A stretch of 64,000 nt of DNA. Origin: Taklimakanibacter sp049323275 (GTDB taxonomy: Bacteria > Pseudomonadota > Alphaproteobacteria > Rhizobiales > Aestuariivirgaceae). A model generated the notes under the pieces. It ran no database searches. It saw nothing but the letters and a program-made list of their open reading frames with translations, and had not been told where the DNA came from. Location: the NCBI GenBank assembly GCA_049323275.1, contig JBMOOM010000112.1, positions 62,001 through 126,000 on the forward strand, written 5' to 3'. Numbering within the stretch: the first letter of the stretch is position 1; each line of letters starts with the position of its first letter. Below, piece by piece: positions 8,866 to 18,272 of this stretch. The translations under genes and the position numbers were made by a program.

Positions 8866-10020
8866 ATGCTTATTCATGCCGCGCCGCTGACGCGCTTCGC
8901 CGTCGCCCTGTCGTTCCTCTGGGTGGCGGCCGCCGCCGCTCTGGCCCAGACGCCGCCCCCGCCGCCGGTCACCGTGGCCAAGCCGCTCACCCGCGAGATC
9001 GTCGAGGACGACGAGTTCATCGGCCGCTTCGAGGCGGTGGACGAGGTCACGATACGCGCCCGGGTCGGCGGCTATCTCGACAAGGTGCATTTCCGGGACG
9101 GCTCGATCGTCAAGCAGGGCGATCTGCTGTTCACCATCGACCAGCGGCCCTATCAGGCAGCCCTCGACGAGGCCAAGTCGCGGCTCGATGTCTCGCAGAC
9201 GCTGCTCACCTTCGCCGAAGCGCAGTTCCGGCGCGCCGAGAAGCTGGCGGAAACCGGCAATATCCCGACCTCGACGCTGGACGACCGGCGCCGCGAATAT
9301 CTCGGCGCCCTGGCCCAGGTGCAAGGCGGCAAGGCGGCGGTGCTGCGCGCCGAACTCGATCTCGAATATACCGAAATCAAGGCGCCGCTCTCCGGACGCA
9401 TCGACCGCCGCCTCATCTCGGTCGGCAATCTGGTCCAGGCCGACCAGACGATCCTCACCTCGATCGTCTCGCTCGATCCGATCAATTTCTATTTCGACGT
9501 CGACGAGCGGCAGTTCCTCGCTTATGCGCGCGACGCCCGCGCCCGCAAAGCGAGTCTGCAGGAAGGAGCGAATGGCATCGACGTCATCGTGCGCCTGTCG
9601 GATGCGGCGGAATCGCCTGTCAAAGGCCGGCTCGATTTCGCCGAGAATCGCATCGACCAGGCCACCGGCACGATGCGGATCCGCGCCAAGATTCCCAATC
9701 CGGATCTGATCCTGCAGCCCGGGCTCTTCGGACGGGTGAACATGGCGGGCTCGTTGCCCCATAAGGGCATTCTCATTCCCGACGAGGCCGTCGGCGCCGA
9801 TCAGGATCGCCGCATCGTCTATGTGGTCGATGCCGACAACAAGGTCGCGGCCAAGCCGATCCGCATCGGACCCAAGCTCCATGGCTATCGCGTGGTGCGC
9901 CAGGGGCTCACCGGCGACGAGACCATCGTCATCAACGGCCTGATGCGCGTGCGTCCCGGTGTCACCGTCAAGCCGGAGCTCGTCGTGCTGCCAGAGCAGG
10001 CCGGCGGAGCCGGCCAATGA
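8866..10020 (+). CDS. RND efflux pump periplasmic adaptor (membrane fusion) subunit
   Basis: 384 residues of the AcrA/MexA type. An N-terminal signal peptide ends at about residue 26 (ALAQ), without a lipobox cysteine. The barrel-sandwich hybrid domain has GRFEAVDEVTIRARVGGYLDKVHF and, after a helical hairpin of about 65 residues, LEYTEIKAPLSGRIDRRLISVGNLV. The beta-barrel (GLFGRVNMA) and membrane-proximal domains follow. It would link the inner-membrane pump encoded next to an outer-membrane channel; no TolC-like gene is present here. It overlaps the pump gene by ATGA. Confidence 0.92.
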   Translation: MLIHAAPLTRFAVALSFLWVAAAAALAQTPPPPPVTVAKPLTREIVEDDEFIGRFEAVDEVTIRARVGGYLDKVHFRDGSIVKQGDLLFTIDQRPYQAALDEAKSRLDVSQTLLTFAEAQFRRAEKLAETGNIPTSTLDDRRREYLGALAQVQGGKAAVLRAELDLEYTEIKAPLSGRIDRRLISVGNLVQADQTILTSIVSLDPINFYFDVDERQFLAYARDARARKASLQEGANGIDVIVRLSDAAESPVKGRLDFAENRIDQATGTMRIRAKIPNPDLILQPGLFGRVNMAGSLPHKGILIPDEAVGADQDRRIVYVVDADNKVAAKPIRIGPKLHGYRVVRQGLTGDETIVINGLMRVRPGVTVKPELVVLPEQAGGAGQ

Positions 10021-13000
10021 GATTCTCGCATTTCTTCGTCGACCGTCCGATCTTCGCGACGGTCCTTTCCCTCGTCCTGCTGATCGTCGGCGGCATCGCC
10101 TATACGCAATTGCCGATCGCGCAGTATCCCGAGATCGCGCCGCCCACCATCGTGGTGCGCGCCAACTATCCGGGCGCCGACGCCGACACCGTCGCCAAGA
10201 CCGTCGCCACGCCGATCGAGCAGGAGATCAACGGCGTCGAGGGCATGCTCTACATGTCCTCCTATTCGACCGCCGACGGGTCGATGCAGCTTACCATCAC
10301 CTTCAAGCTCGGCACCGATCTCGACCAGGCGCAGGTGCTGGTGCAGAACCGCGTGTCGATCGCCGAGCCCCGGCTGCCGGAAGAAGTGCGCCGCCTCGGC
10401 GTCGTGACCGCCAAGAGCTCGCCCGACCTCATGATGGTCGTGCACATGCTGTCGCCGGACGCGACCTATGACCAGCTCTATGTCTCGAACTATGCCCGCT
10501 CGCGGGTGCGCGACGTGCTGCTCCGCCTCGACGGCGTCGGCGATCTCATCATCTTCGGCGAGCGCGAATATTCGCTGCGCATCTGGCTCGATCCCGACAA
10601 GCTCACCGCCTATGGCATGACCGCCGCCGACGTGGTCCAGGCGCTGCGCGAGCAGAATGTGCAGGTCTCGGGCGGCTCGATCGGCGCGCCGCCCAATCCG
10701 GGCGACAATGCTTTCCAATATACGGTGACGACGCAGGGCCGCTTCGAGGACGCCCGCCAGTTCCGCTACATCATCGTCAAATCGACCGAGCAGGGTCGGC
10801 TGATCGAGCTCCAGGACGTGGCGCGCATCGAGCTCGGCGCCAAGGACTATGTCACCAATTCCTATCTCAACGGCAAGCCGGCGGTGGCGCTCGGCATCTT
10901 CCAGCGCCCCGGCACCAATGCGCTCGCCTCGGCGGATGAGATCATGACGACGATGGAGCGGCTCAAGGCCGATTTCCCGCCTGGGCTTGCCTATCAGATC
11001 GTCTACAACCCGACCGAATTCATCTCGGAATCGATCAACGAGGTCTACAAGACGATCCTCGAGGCGGCCATCCTGGTCGTCATCGTGGTGCTCGTCTTCC
11101 TGCAATCCTGGCGCACCGCCATCGTGCCGATCGTCGCCATTCCGGTGTCGCTCATCGGCACCTTCGCCGTTCTCTATGCCTTCGGCTTCTCGCTCAACAT
11201 GCTGACTTTGTTCGGCCTGGTGCTCGCCATCGGCATCGTGGTCGACGACGCCATCGTCGTGGTGGAGAATGTCGAGCGCAATATCGGCCTCGGCTTCGAT
11301 CCGGCGACGGCGTCGCACCGCACCATGAACGAAGTGGGCGCCGCCGTCATCGCCATCTCGCTGGTGCTGATCGCGGTCTTCGTGCCGACGGCCTTCATTC
11401 CCGGCATCTCCGGCCAGTTCTATCTGCAGTTCGCCATCACCATCGCGGTGGCGACGGTGATCTCGGCGATCAACTCCCTGACCTTGTCGCCGGCGCTCGC
11501 CGCGCTTCTGTTCCGGCCGCATAACCACACGCCGCCGCGTTTCATCGTGACGCGCTGGATCAACGCCGCGGCCAACGGCTTCAACCGCGGTTTCGACCGG
11601 GTGTCGGAGCTCTACGGCAAGGTGGTGCGCTTCCTGGTCGGCAAATGGCTGGCGCTCATCGGCATGCTCGCCATCTTCGCCGGCCTCATGGTGGCGACGG
11701 TCTATGCGCTGCAGTCGACGCCGCGCGGCTTCATTCCGACCATGGACCAGGGCTATGCCATCGTGGTGGTCCAGCTGCCGGAAGGCGCCTCCTTGTCGCG
11801 CACCGACCAGGTCATCCAGCGCGCCTCGAAGATCATCGCCACGACGCCGGGCGTCACCGATGCGGTCGCCTTCGCCGGCTTCTCGGGCGCCACCTTCACC
11901 AATGCGTCGAATTCGGGCGTCGTCTTCGCGCGCTTCGATTCGTTCGAGAACCGCCTGGCGGGCGGCCATGACGCGAATACGATCATCGGCGACCTCTATG
12001 GCCGGCTTCAGGAAATCCAGGAAGCCTTCACCATCGCCGTGCCGCCGCCGCCCATTCGCGGCGTCGGCAATTCCGGCGGCTTCAAGATCCAGCTGCAGGA
12101 GCGCGACAGCGCCGATGTGCGCCGCGTGCTGGGGCTGGCCTACGGCATGATGCAGCAGGCGAACCAGACGCCCGGCCTCACCGGCGTCTACACGACCTTC
12201 TCGGCGTCGAGCCCGCAGCTCTTCCTCGAGATCGACCGCGACAAGGCGCGCATGCTGAACGTGCCGATCCCCAATATCTTCGACACGCTGTCGATCAATC
12301 TCGGCACGTCCTATGTGAACGACTTCAACGCCTTCGGGCGCGTCTATCAGGTGCGCGCCCAGGCCGATCAGGGGCATCGCCTCGAACGCGACGACATATT
12401 GCGGCTCAAGGTGCGCTCGGCCACGGGCGCGCTGGTGCCGATGGGCACGCTCGTCGCCATCCGCGATGTGACCGGCCCGTCGCTCATCCAGCGCTACAAC
12501 ATGTATGTGTCGGTGCCGCTGCAGGGCAATGCGGCGCCGGGGGTGTCGACCACGACGGCGCTCGACCTCATGGAAGGTCTCGCCGCCAAGACCCTGCCGC
12601 AAGGCACGTCCTTCGAATGGACGGAGCTGTCGCTGCAGGAGCGCCAGACCGGCAACACCGCCATCTTCATCTTCGGCCTGTCGGTATTGTTCGTCTTCCT
12701 GGCGCTGGCGGCGCAATATGAAAGCTGGGTGCTGCCCTTCGCCATCATCCTGATCGTGCCGCTGAGCATCCTGGCGGCGCTGATCGGCGTCAATCTGCGC
12801 GGGCTCGACAACAACATCCTCACCCAGATCGGCCTCATCGTGCTCATCGGCCTCGCCGCCAAGAACGCGATCCTGATCGTCGAATTCGCGCGCCAGGCGG
12901 AAGAGCGCGGGGCCAATGCCGTCGATGCGGTGGTCGAAGCGTGCCGCCTGCGCCTGCGGCCGATCCTGATGACGGCCTTCGCCTTCATCCTGGGCGTCGT

Positions 13001-13202
13001 GCCTCTGATGCTGGCGACCGGTCCCGGCGCCGAGATGCGTGAATCGCTCGGCACGGCGGTGTTCTCCGGCATGCTCGGCGTCACCTTCTTCGGCCTGTTC
13101 CTCACGCCGGTCTTCTTCGTGGCGCTGCGCAAGGTCTTCCCCTATCGCGTCGCCTCGCGGCCGACCTATTCGGAGGCGGTCGCGACCGACAATAAGATCT
13201 GA
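10017..13202 (+). CDS. RND multidrug efflux transporter, AcrB/MexB family
   Basis: 1061 residues, full length for the HAE1 family. It starts with the standard FVDRPIFATVLSLVLLIVGG span, has the two large periplasmic loops, and carries the proton-relay aspartates in GLVLAIGIVVDDAIVVVENVER (span 4) and the lysine in GLAAKNAILIVEFA (span 10). It should export hydrophobic or amphiphilic compounds by proton antiport as a trimer with the adaptor upstream. Substrates cannot be predicted. The pair has no adjacent outer-membrane factor or regulator. Confidence 0.95.
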   Translation: MRFSHFFVDRPIFATVLSLVLLIVGGIAYTQLPIAQYPEIAPPTIVVRANYPGADADTVAKTVATPIEQEINGVEGMLYMSSYSTADGSMQLTITFKLGTDLDQAQVLVQNRVSIAEPRLPEEVRRLGVVTAKSSPDLMMVVHMLSPDATYDQLYVSNYARSRVRDVLLRLDGVGDLIIFGEREYSLRIWLDPDKLTAYGMTAADVVQALREQNVQVSGGSIGAPPNPGDNAFQYTVTTQGRFEDARQFRYIIVKSTEQGRLIELQDVARIELGAKDYVTNSYLNGKPAVALGIFQRPGTNALASADEIMTTMERLKADFPPGLAYQIVYNPTEFISESINEVYKTILEAAILVVIVVLVFLQSWRTAIVPIVAIPVSLIGTFAVLYAFGFSLNMLTLFGLVLAIGIVVDDAIVVVENVERNIGLGFDPATASHRTMNEVGAAVIAISLVLIAVFVPTAFIPGISGQFYLQFAITIAVATVISAINSLTLSPALAALLFRPHNHTPPRFIVTRWINAAANGFNRGFDRVSELYGKVVRFLVGKWLALIGMLAIFAGLMVATVYALQSTPRGFIPTMDQGYAIVVVQLPEGASLSRTDQVIQRASKIIATTPGVTDAVAFAGFSGATFTNASNSGVVFARFDSFENRLAGGHDANTIIGDLYGRLQEIQEAFTIAVPPPPIRGVGNSGGFKIQLQERDSADVRRVLGLAYGMMQQANQTPGLTGVYTTFSASSPQLFLEIDRDKARMLNVPIPNIFDTLSINLGTSYVNDFNAFGRVYQVRAQADQGHRLERDDILRLKVRSATGALVPMGTLVAIRDVTGPSLIQRYNMYVSVPLQGNAAPGVSTTTALDLMEGLAAKTLPQGTSFEWTELSLQERQTGNTAIFIFGLSVLFVFLALAAQYESWVLPFAIILIVPLSILAALIGVNLRGLDNNILTQIGLIVLIGLAAKNAILIVEFARQAEERGANAVDAVVEACRLRLRPILMTAFAFILGVVPLMLATGPGAEMRESLGTAVFSGMLGVTFFGLFLTPVFFVALRKVFPYRVASRPTYSEAVATDNKI

Positions 13203-13213
13203 TGTATCCATCC

Positions 13214-13313
13214 GTCATCCCGGCGAAAGCCGGGATCCCGTGACTAAATCAAATCCGGGCGGTGCTGCCCGCGCGGAAAGAATTTAATGGGTCCCGGCTT
13301 TCGCCGGGATGAC
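13214..13313. repeat. Paired REP-like palindromic elements
   Basis: Two copies of one short palindrome face each other: GTCATCCCGGCGAAAGCCGG at 13214-13233 continuing to GATCCC, and its near-exact reverse complement ending GCCGGGATGAC at 13291-13313. Each copy is itself a stem-loop (CCCGGC-GAAA-GCCGGG). This is the usual look of intergenic REP elements in Rhizobiales. It may also act as a terminator after the efflux operon. Confidence 0.75.
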
Positions 13314-13345
13314 GTAGAAGAGATTGCGAGAGGGAGGAGCGCCGC

Positions 13346-14251
13346 ATGTATGACGGGCCGGTCATCGATCCGCATCACCATCTGTGGGATTACGGCATGG
13401 GCAAGCATCGCTGGCTCAGGCCGGTCGGAGGCGCGGTCGAGGCGCTGGGCGGGCTCGACGCCTTGCGCCGCAACTATCTCGTCGCCGACTATCTCGAGGA
13501 TTCCGCCGGTCACAATGTCGTCGGCACCGTCCATGTCGAGGCGCTGTGGCAGGAAGACGATGACATCGGCGAGACGCTTTGGCTCGAAGGTCTCGACAAA
13601 TCGCGCGGCGTGGCGCTGCGTTATGTGGCGCGCGCACCTCTCGGTTCGCCGGAGGCCCGCGACGTCATCGCCAGGCAGGCGGCGGTCGAGCGCGTCGTCG
13701 GCATCAGGGGCATATTGAGCCATCATCCGACAGAGCCGCAGAAGAGCTTCATCAAGCGGTCCGATCTCGGCTACGACAAGGACTGGCGGCGCGATGTCGG
13801 GCTTCTCGGCGAGGCCGGCCTCCATCTCGAATTGATGGCCTATCCCTACCAGGCGCAGGCCGTCTTCGATATCGCTCAGGCAAATCCCAAGCTGCAGATC
13901 ATCGTCAATCACTGCGCCAGCCCGATCGACCGCGACGATGCCGGCATGCGGCGCTGGCGCGACGGTCTCGCGCTGATGGCGTCACGCCCCAATGTCGCGC
14001 TGAAAATCTCCAATCCCGGCGCCTACGACCCGCACTGGACGCCCGACAGCATCAGGATGGTGGTCGATGACTGCCTCAAGGCCTTCGGCAGCGGGCGCGC
14101 CATGTTCGGCACGGATTTCCCGGTCGCCGCCTTGCAGATGACATTCGCGGAAATCTACACCAACTTCAAGCAGGCGGTGGCGCATCTGCCGGCACCCGAG
14201 CAGCGCGCCTTGTTCCACGACAATGCGCGCCGCTTCTATCGCTTCGACTAG
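13346..14251 (+). CDS. Amidohydrolase family protein (COG3618-type TIM-barrel hydrolase)
   Basis: 301 residues. The N-terminal VIDPHHHLWDYG is the metal-binding H-x-H motif of the amidohydrolase_2 group (which includes L-fucono-lactonase and 2-pyrone-4,6-dicarboxylate lactonase relatives). Further family blocks are VVGIRGILSHHP, LQIIVNHCASPIDR and MFGTDFPVAAL, the last with the catalytic aspartate. Likely a lactonase or hydrolase of a small acid, substrate unknown. GAGGGAGGAG precedes the ATG. Converges on the kinase-lyase fusion, overlapping its end by four bases. Confidence 0.85.
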   Translation: MYDGPVIDPHHHLWDYGMGKHRWLRPVGGAVEALGGLDALRRNYLVADYLEDSAGHNVVGTVHVEALWQEDDDIGETLWLEGLDKSRGVALRYVARAPLGSPEARDVIARQAAVERVVGIRGILSHHPTEPQKSFIKRSDLGYDKDWRRDVGLLGEAGLHLELMAYPYQAQAVFDIAQANPKLQIIVNHCASPIDRDDAGMRRWRDGLALMASRPNVALKISNPGAYDPHWTPDSIRMVVDDCLKAFGSGRAMFGTDFPVAALQMTFAEIYTNFKQAVAHLPAPEQRALFHDNARRFYRFD

Positions 14252-16587
14252 ATGGTCATTGCCTCGTCCATCGCGGCGAGCGCCATCTCGGCGTGCTCGC
14301 GCGCGAAGGGCAGGGGCGGCCTGACTTTCAGGACATTGCCGTAAGGCCCGTCGATGCCGACCAAGACGCCCAGCTCGCGCAAGGCGTTGGTGATGCGTTT
14401 CGCTTCCGGCGCCGAGGGCGCGCGGGTCGCCTGGTCGGCGACGATGTCGACGCCGGTCATCAAGCCGCGTCCGCGCACATCGCCGATCATCCCGTGGCGC
14501 GACGCCAGCGCCCTGATGCCGGCGCGCAGGAAGTCGCCGGTCGCGCGCGCCTTGCGCTGCAGCTCGTCGCGCTCGATGACCGTCAAGGTGGCGAGCGCCG
14601 CCGCCGCCGATACCGGATTGCCGCCGAAGGTCGAGAAGAAATCGACGCGGCCGGTGAAGCCGGCGAGAATGTCCTCGCGCGTGACGGCGAGGCCGACCGG
14701 ATGGCCGTTGGCCATCGGCTTGCCCATGGTGACGATGTCGGGAAGGATGCCCTCGGCGGCAAAGCCCCAGAAGGCCTCGCCCATGCGGCCGAAGCCCGGC
14801 TGGACCTCGTCGGCGATGATGACGCCGCCGGCGGCGCGGATTTTTTCCGCCACCAGCGCCAGCCAGCCCTTCGGCGCATTGAGAATGCCATGCGCCGTAT
14901 AGGCGGTGTCCACCATCAGGGCGGCAGGCCGGTGGCCGCGCTTGGCCAGGGCTTCGATGGCGCGGTCGGCGTCCGCGGCATAGGCCGCAGCCGCATCGGC
15001 GTGATCCTCGCGGAAACGGCCGCGATAGGTATCGGGCGGCTCCAGCGCCTCGACATGCGGCGGCGAGGCAATGGCGAGCGGCCCGCTATAGGGGGACAGA
15101 GCGGCGATCGCATCCGATATGCCGTGATAGGCATTGGCGATGATGATGGCGCCCGAATTGCCGGTGACCGCCTTGGCGATGCGCCAGGCCGCGTCATTGG
15201 CCTCGCTGCCGCTGTTCACGAACAGGCACTTGTCGAGGCCCTCGGGCATGGTGCGGGTGATGCGCTCGGCATAGGCGACCACCGTCTCATGCAGATAACG
15301 GGTGTTCGAGCAGATGCGGCTCGCCTGGCGGGCGACGGCCTCGACGACCTCGGGATGCGCATGGCCGACCGAGGGCACGTTGTTATAGACATCGAGCAGG
15401 CGGGTGCCGTCCGGCTCCCACAGGAAGACGCCTTCGCCTTTCACCGCATGGACGGGCTTGGCATAGGAAAGCTCGAGATTGCGGCCCATCACCGCGCGGC
15501 GGCGACCGACGAGGGTCTCCGTCTCGACCGCATCGAGGCGCGCGGCGCGGAAGGCGGCGAGCGCCTTGTCCGGCCCGATCCCGGTCAGCTCGGCGAGGAC
15601 CGGGCCGTTGATCGCGCAATAGGCGTCGAGCTTCGCCGCCGCTTCCGGATCGTGCTTGCCGCGCCAGGCATGAATGGCGAGCGTCAGCGCATGTCGGGCG
15701 AGGATCGTGTCATAGATGAGCGCATATTCGGCTTCCTCGAGCGGCGTGACGTTTGCGTAACCGGCGAGCACGCGCGCCGCGGTGGCGAGCGGCGACAGGC
15801 CCACGCCTTGCGTCTCGGCCATCGGAATGGCGAGATCGAAGAGCAGCGGCCCATGGATCATGTCGCCGAAATCGAGAAGCCCGGTGACCTTGCCGCTCGC
15901 AGGATCGACCAGAAGATTGCCGGGATGGCAGTCGTGATGGATGACCTGGCTGCGCAGGCGCTGGAGTTGCGGCATAAGCGCGATGAAGCGGTCGAGCGCC
16001 TTTTCGACGATCGCGCGCATGTCGCGGTCGGCGATCAGATGCGTATGCGGGCGCAAAGTCGGCGCCTGGCGCGGATCCCAGGCGATGCGCCGGCCGGCGG
16101 CGCCATGGAAGAAGCCGCGCAGAGCGAGGCCCAGGCGGGCGACGACGCTGCCGGTCTCGGCGAGAAGGGCGGGGCTCGCGGCGGAGCCCTCCAGCATCTC
16201 GCCGGGCAGGAAGGACAGCGCGTAGACGGCATGGCGCTCGCCTTGCGGGCTTTCGACAAACGCCAGATGATCTCCGGCCCGCGTTTCGATGAGACGCGGC
16301 ACCGGGAGCGAGGCGTCCATCCGCGCCACATGCCGCAAGGCGGAGAGCTGCAGGTCGATGACCTGCGGGTCTTCTTGGGCGTCGACGATCTTCAGGAGAA
16401 TGTCCTGGCCGCCGGGCCCGCTGACGTGAAAATTCTGATCGCGTTCGCCATAGAGGAGGCGAGGAGTTCCCGCGCGGGCGAAAATTTCCCGGGCGATCCG
16501 GGCGGCATGTTCCTCGGAAAAACGTGGCGGCCGGCCGGCCAGGGCGGTCAAGGTGAGTTCCGCCGGTCCTCTTTCATCTTTCGCCAC
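14248..16587 (-). CDS. Fusion of an APH-type small-molecule kinase with a class III aminotransferase / phospho-lyase
   Basis: 779 residues in two parts. Residues about 20-340 are an aminoglycoside-phosphotransferase (choline/hydroxylysine kinase) fold with the catalytic loop IHHDCHPGNLL and the metal-binding GLLDFGDM. Residues about 360-779 are a class III PLP enzyme with FVNSGSEANDAAWR, IIADEVQPGFGRMG and the PLP lysine in TMGKPMANGHPVG. Known relatives of the second part include ethanolamine-phosphate and 5-phosphohydroxylysine phospho-lyases, so the fused enzyme probably phosphorylates an amino alcohol and then eliminates phosphate and ammonia. A plain aminotransferase remains possible. 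The next gene downstream of its promoter side is RidA, 26 bases away on the same strand. Confidence 0.85.
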   Translation of the reverse strand: MAKDERGPAELTLTALAGRPPRFSEEHAARIAREIFARAGTPRLLYGERDQNFHVSGPGGQDILLKIVDAQEDPQVIDLQLSALRHVARMDASLPVPRLIETRAGDHLAFVESPQGERHAVYALSFLPGEMLEGSAASPALLAETGSVVARLGLALRGFFHGAAGRRIAWDPRQAPTLRPHTHLIADRDMRAIVEKALDRFIALMPQLQRLRSQVIHHDCHPGNLLVDPASGKVTGLLDFGDMIHGPLLFDLAIPMAETQGVGLSPLATAARVLAGYANVTPLEEAEYALIYDTILARHALTLAIHAWRGKHDPEAAAKLDAYCAINGPVLAELTGIGPDKALAAFRAARLDAVETETLVGRRRAVMGRNLELSYAKPVHAVKGEGVFLWEPDGTRLLDVYNNVPSVGHAHPEVVEAVARQASRICSNTRYLHETVVAYAERITRTMPEGLDKCLFVNSGSEANDAAWRIAKAVTGNSGAIIIANAYHGISDAIAALSPYSGPLAIASPPHVEALEPPDTYRGRFREDHADAAAAYAADADRAIEALAKRGHRPAALMVDTAYTAHGILNAPKGWLALVAEKIRAAGGVIIADEVQPGFGRMGEAFWGFAAEGILPDIVTMGKPMANGHPVGLAVTREDILAGFTGRVDFFSTFGGNPVSAAAALATLTVIERDELQRKARATGDFLRAGIRALASRHGMIGDVRGRGLMTGVDIVADQATRAPSAPEAKRITNALRELGVLVGIDGPYGNVLKVRPPLPFAREHAEMALAAMDEAMTI

Positions 16588-16613
16588 GCTGTTCCACTAC
16601 AGTTGTTAGGAGA

Positions 16614-17096
16614 TCACAATATCGCGACTTCGGCTTCGATTTCCACCGGGATGTTGAAAGGCAGTTCCGCCATGCCGACGGCGCTTCGCGCATGGGCGCC
16701 GATATCGGGGCCGAAGACCTCGAGAATCAGGTGGGAGAAGCCGTTGATGACGCTGGGTTGGCTGGTGAAGCCCGGCGCCGAATTGACCATGCCGAAGACC
16801 CGCGTCCAGGCGGCGACGCGGTCGAGATCGCCGAGCGCGCGTCTGAGGCTGCCGAGCATGCCCAGGGCGGTGAGGCGGGCCGCCTGATAGGCCTCATCGA
16901 CGGTCAGGTCGCGGCCTACCTTGCCCAAAGGTCCGGCGATCGAGCCGTCCTCCCGGGTCGGCGCATGGCCGGAGATGAACGCCCTGGCACCTAAGATGCG
17001 GACGAACTGGAATGGCAGCACGACACCCGGCGGTCCCTTGACCGGTCCGGGCAGCTTCAGGCCCAGCTTCTCCAGGCGTTCCTCGACCTTGGCCAT
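16614..17096 (-). CDS. RidA/YjgF family protein
   Basis: 160 residues, the longer YjgF-like type. Family blocks are RAFISGHAP, the helix EAYQAARLTALGMLGSL, the segment RVFGMVNSAPGFTSQPSVINGFS, and the end RSAVGMAELPFNIPVEIEAEVAIL. RidA proteins hydrolyse reactive enamine/imine intermediates released by PLP lyases. The position directly before the kinase-lyase fusion, separated by 26 bases, fits well, since phospho-lyase chemistry yields enamines. GAGAAGGATT precedes the ATG. Divergent from the ABC transporter operon. Confidence 0.85.
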   Translation of the reverse strand: MAKVEERLEKLGLKLPGPVKGPPGVVLPFQFVRILGARAFISGHAPTREDGSIAGPLGKVGRDLTVDEAYQAARLTALGMLGSLRRALGDLDRVAAWTRVFGMVNSAPGFTSQPSVINGFSHLILEVFGPDIGAHARSAVGMAELPFNIPVEIEAEVAIL

Positions 17097-17180
17097 AATC
17101 CTTCTCCAGAGGTGCTTGATTCAGGCATGTTTATCCGAGAGTATTGCCGTGATGAAAAGAACAAGCCAGGGAGGTAAGTC

Positions 17181-18218
17181 ATGAAATTCAGATTATTATC
17201 AGCCGCATGTCTGCTCGCCGTGTTTACCGTTCCGTCGCTGGCGGACGACGTCACCGTCGTCTCGTGGGGCGGCGCCTATCAGGACAGCGTCCGCAAGGCC
17301 TTCTTCGAGCCCTATATGAAGGAATCGGGCGACAAGGTCATCGAGGAGGAATTCAACGGCGAGATCGCCAAGGTCCGCGCCATGGTCGAATCCGGCAATG
17401 TGACGTGGGACGTGGTCGAGAACGACTCGATGACGACGCTCGCGGCCTGCGCCGAAGGCATCGTCGAGAAGATCGACTGGGACAAGCTCGGGCTGAAGCG
17501 CGACGATTTCATCAGCGCCGACGCCAGCGAATGCGTGGTGCCGAGCATTCTCTATTCGACCGTTCTCGCCTATGACACGACGAAGGTGAAGGAAGCGCCG
17601 ACATCGATCAGCGCCTTCTTCGATCTCGAGAAATATCCGGGCAAGCGCGGCCTGCAGAAGTCGCCCTTCATCAATCTTGAATGGGCCTTGATCGCCGACG
17701 GCGTGGACGTCAAGGACGTCTATAATGTGCTGTCGACGCCGGAAGGTGTCGATCGCGCTTTCGCCAAGCTCGACACGATCAAGAAGGATGTCGTGTGGTG
17801 GGAAGCCGGCGCCCAGCCGCCGCAGCTCCTCGCCGACGGCCAGGTGGTTCTGACTTCCGCCTGGAACGGCCGCATCTACAAGGCCGTCAACGAGGACAAG
17901 AAGCCCTTCGCCGTGCTGTGGGACCACCAGGCGCTCGACTGGCAGGGCTGGAATGTCGTCAAAGGCTCCAAGCACCGCGACACGGCCTATAAGTTCATCG
18001 CCTTCGCCGGCCGCGCCGACCGCCAGGCCGACCAGACGAACTACATCTCCTATGGTCCGGGCAACAAAAACGCGATCGCCAATACAAATCCCAAGATCAC
18101 GCCCGACCTGCCGACCAATCCGGACAACATGAAGACCGGCTTCATCGTCAATGCGAAATTCTGGGGCGACAATCTCGACGCATTGCGTGAACGCTTCAAT
18201 GTCTGGGTGGCTCAATAA
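17181..18218 (+). CDS. ABC transporter periplasmic binding protein, spermidine/putrescine (PotD) type
   Basis: 345 residues with a Sec signal peptide (cleavage near SLA-DD). The mature N-terminus VTVVSWGGAYQDSVRKAFFEPY is characteristic of the PotD/PotF-like group (SBP_bac_6/8). Many such proteins carry polyamines, but relatives bind other amino compounds, so specificity is open. The ATG follows AGGGAGGTAAG. It heads an operon with two permease genes. The divergent RidA and kinase-lyase genes 84 bases away suggest the imported compound may be their substrate. Confidence 0.88.
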   Translation: MKFRLLSAACLLAVFTVPSLADDVTVVSWGGAYQDSVRKAFFEPYMKESGDKVIEEEFNGEIAKVRAMVESGNVTWDVVENDSMTTLAACAEGIVEKIDWDKLGLKRDDFISADASECVVPSILYSTVLAYDTTKVKEAPTSISAFFDLEKYPGKRGLQKSPFINLEWALIADGVDVKDVYNVLSTPEGVDRAFAKLDTIKKDVVWWEAGAQPPQLLADGQVVLTSAWNGRIYKAVNEDKKPFAVLWDHQALDWQGWNVVKGSKHRDTAYKFIAFAGRADRQADQTNYISYGPGNKNAIANTNPKITPDLPTNPDNMKTGFIVNAKFWGDNLDALRERFNVWVAQ

Positions 18219-18272
18219 GACACTGCGGTGGCGGGGGCGTTTTCGCTCCCGCGATCGCGGAATGGCTGAGGG

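Noticed and set aside
9885..13211. Very long minus-strand open frame (over 1100 codons) opposite the RND pump
   Set aside because: Its composition is dominated by Arg, His, Asp and Gly, the usual result of reading a GC-rich gene backwards; the plus strand encodes a full AcrB-type pump.
13202..13345. CRISPR-like spaced repeats
   Set aside because: Only two copies in inverted orientation, each palindromic, without regular spacers; this is a REP pair. No CRISPR array or cas gene was seen anywhere.
14293..16887. Long plus-strand open frame opposite the kinase-lyase fusion and RidA
   Set aside because: Low-complexity composition, no ribosome site, no recognisable domain; the minus strand has complete motifs.
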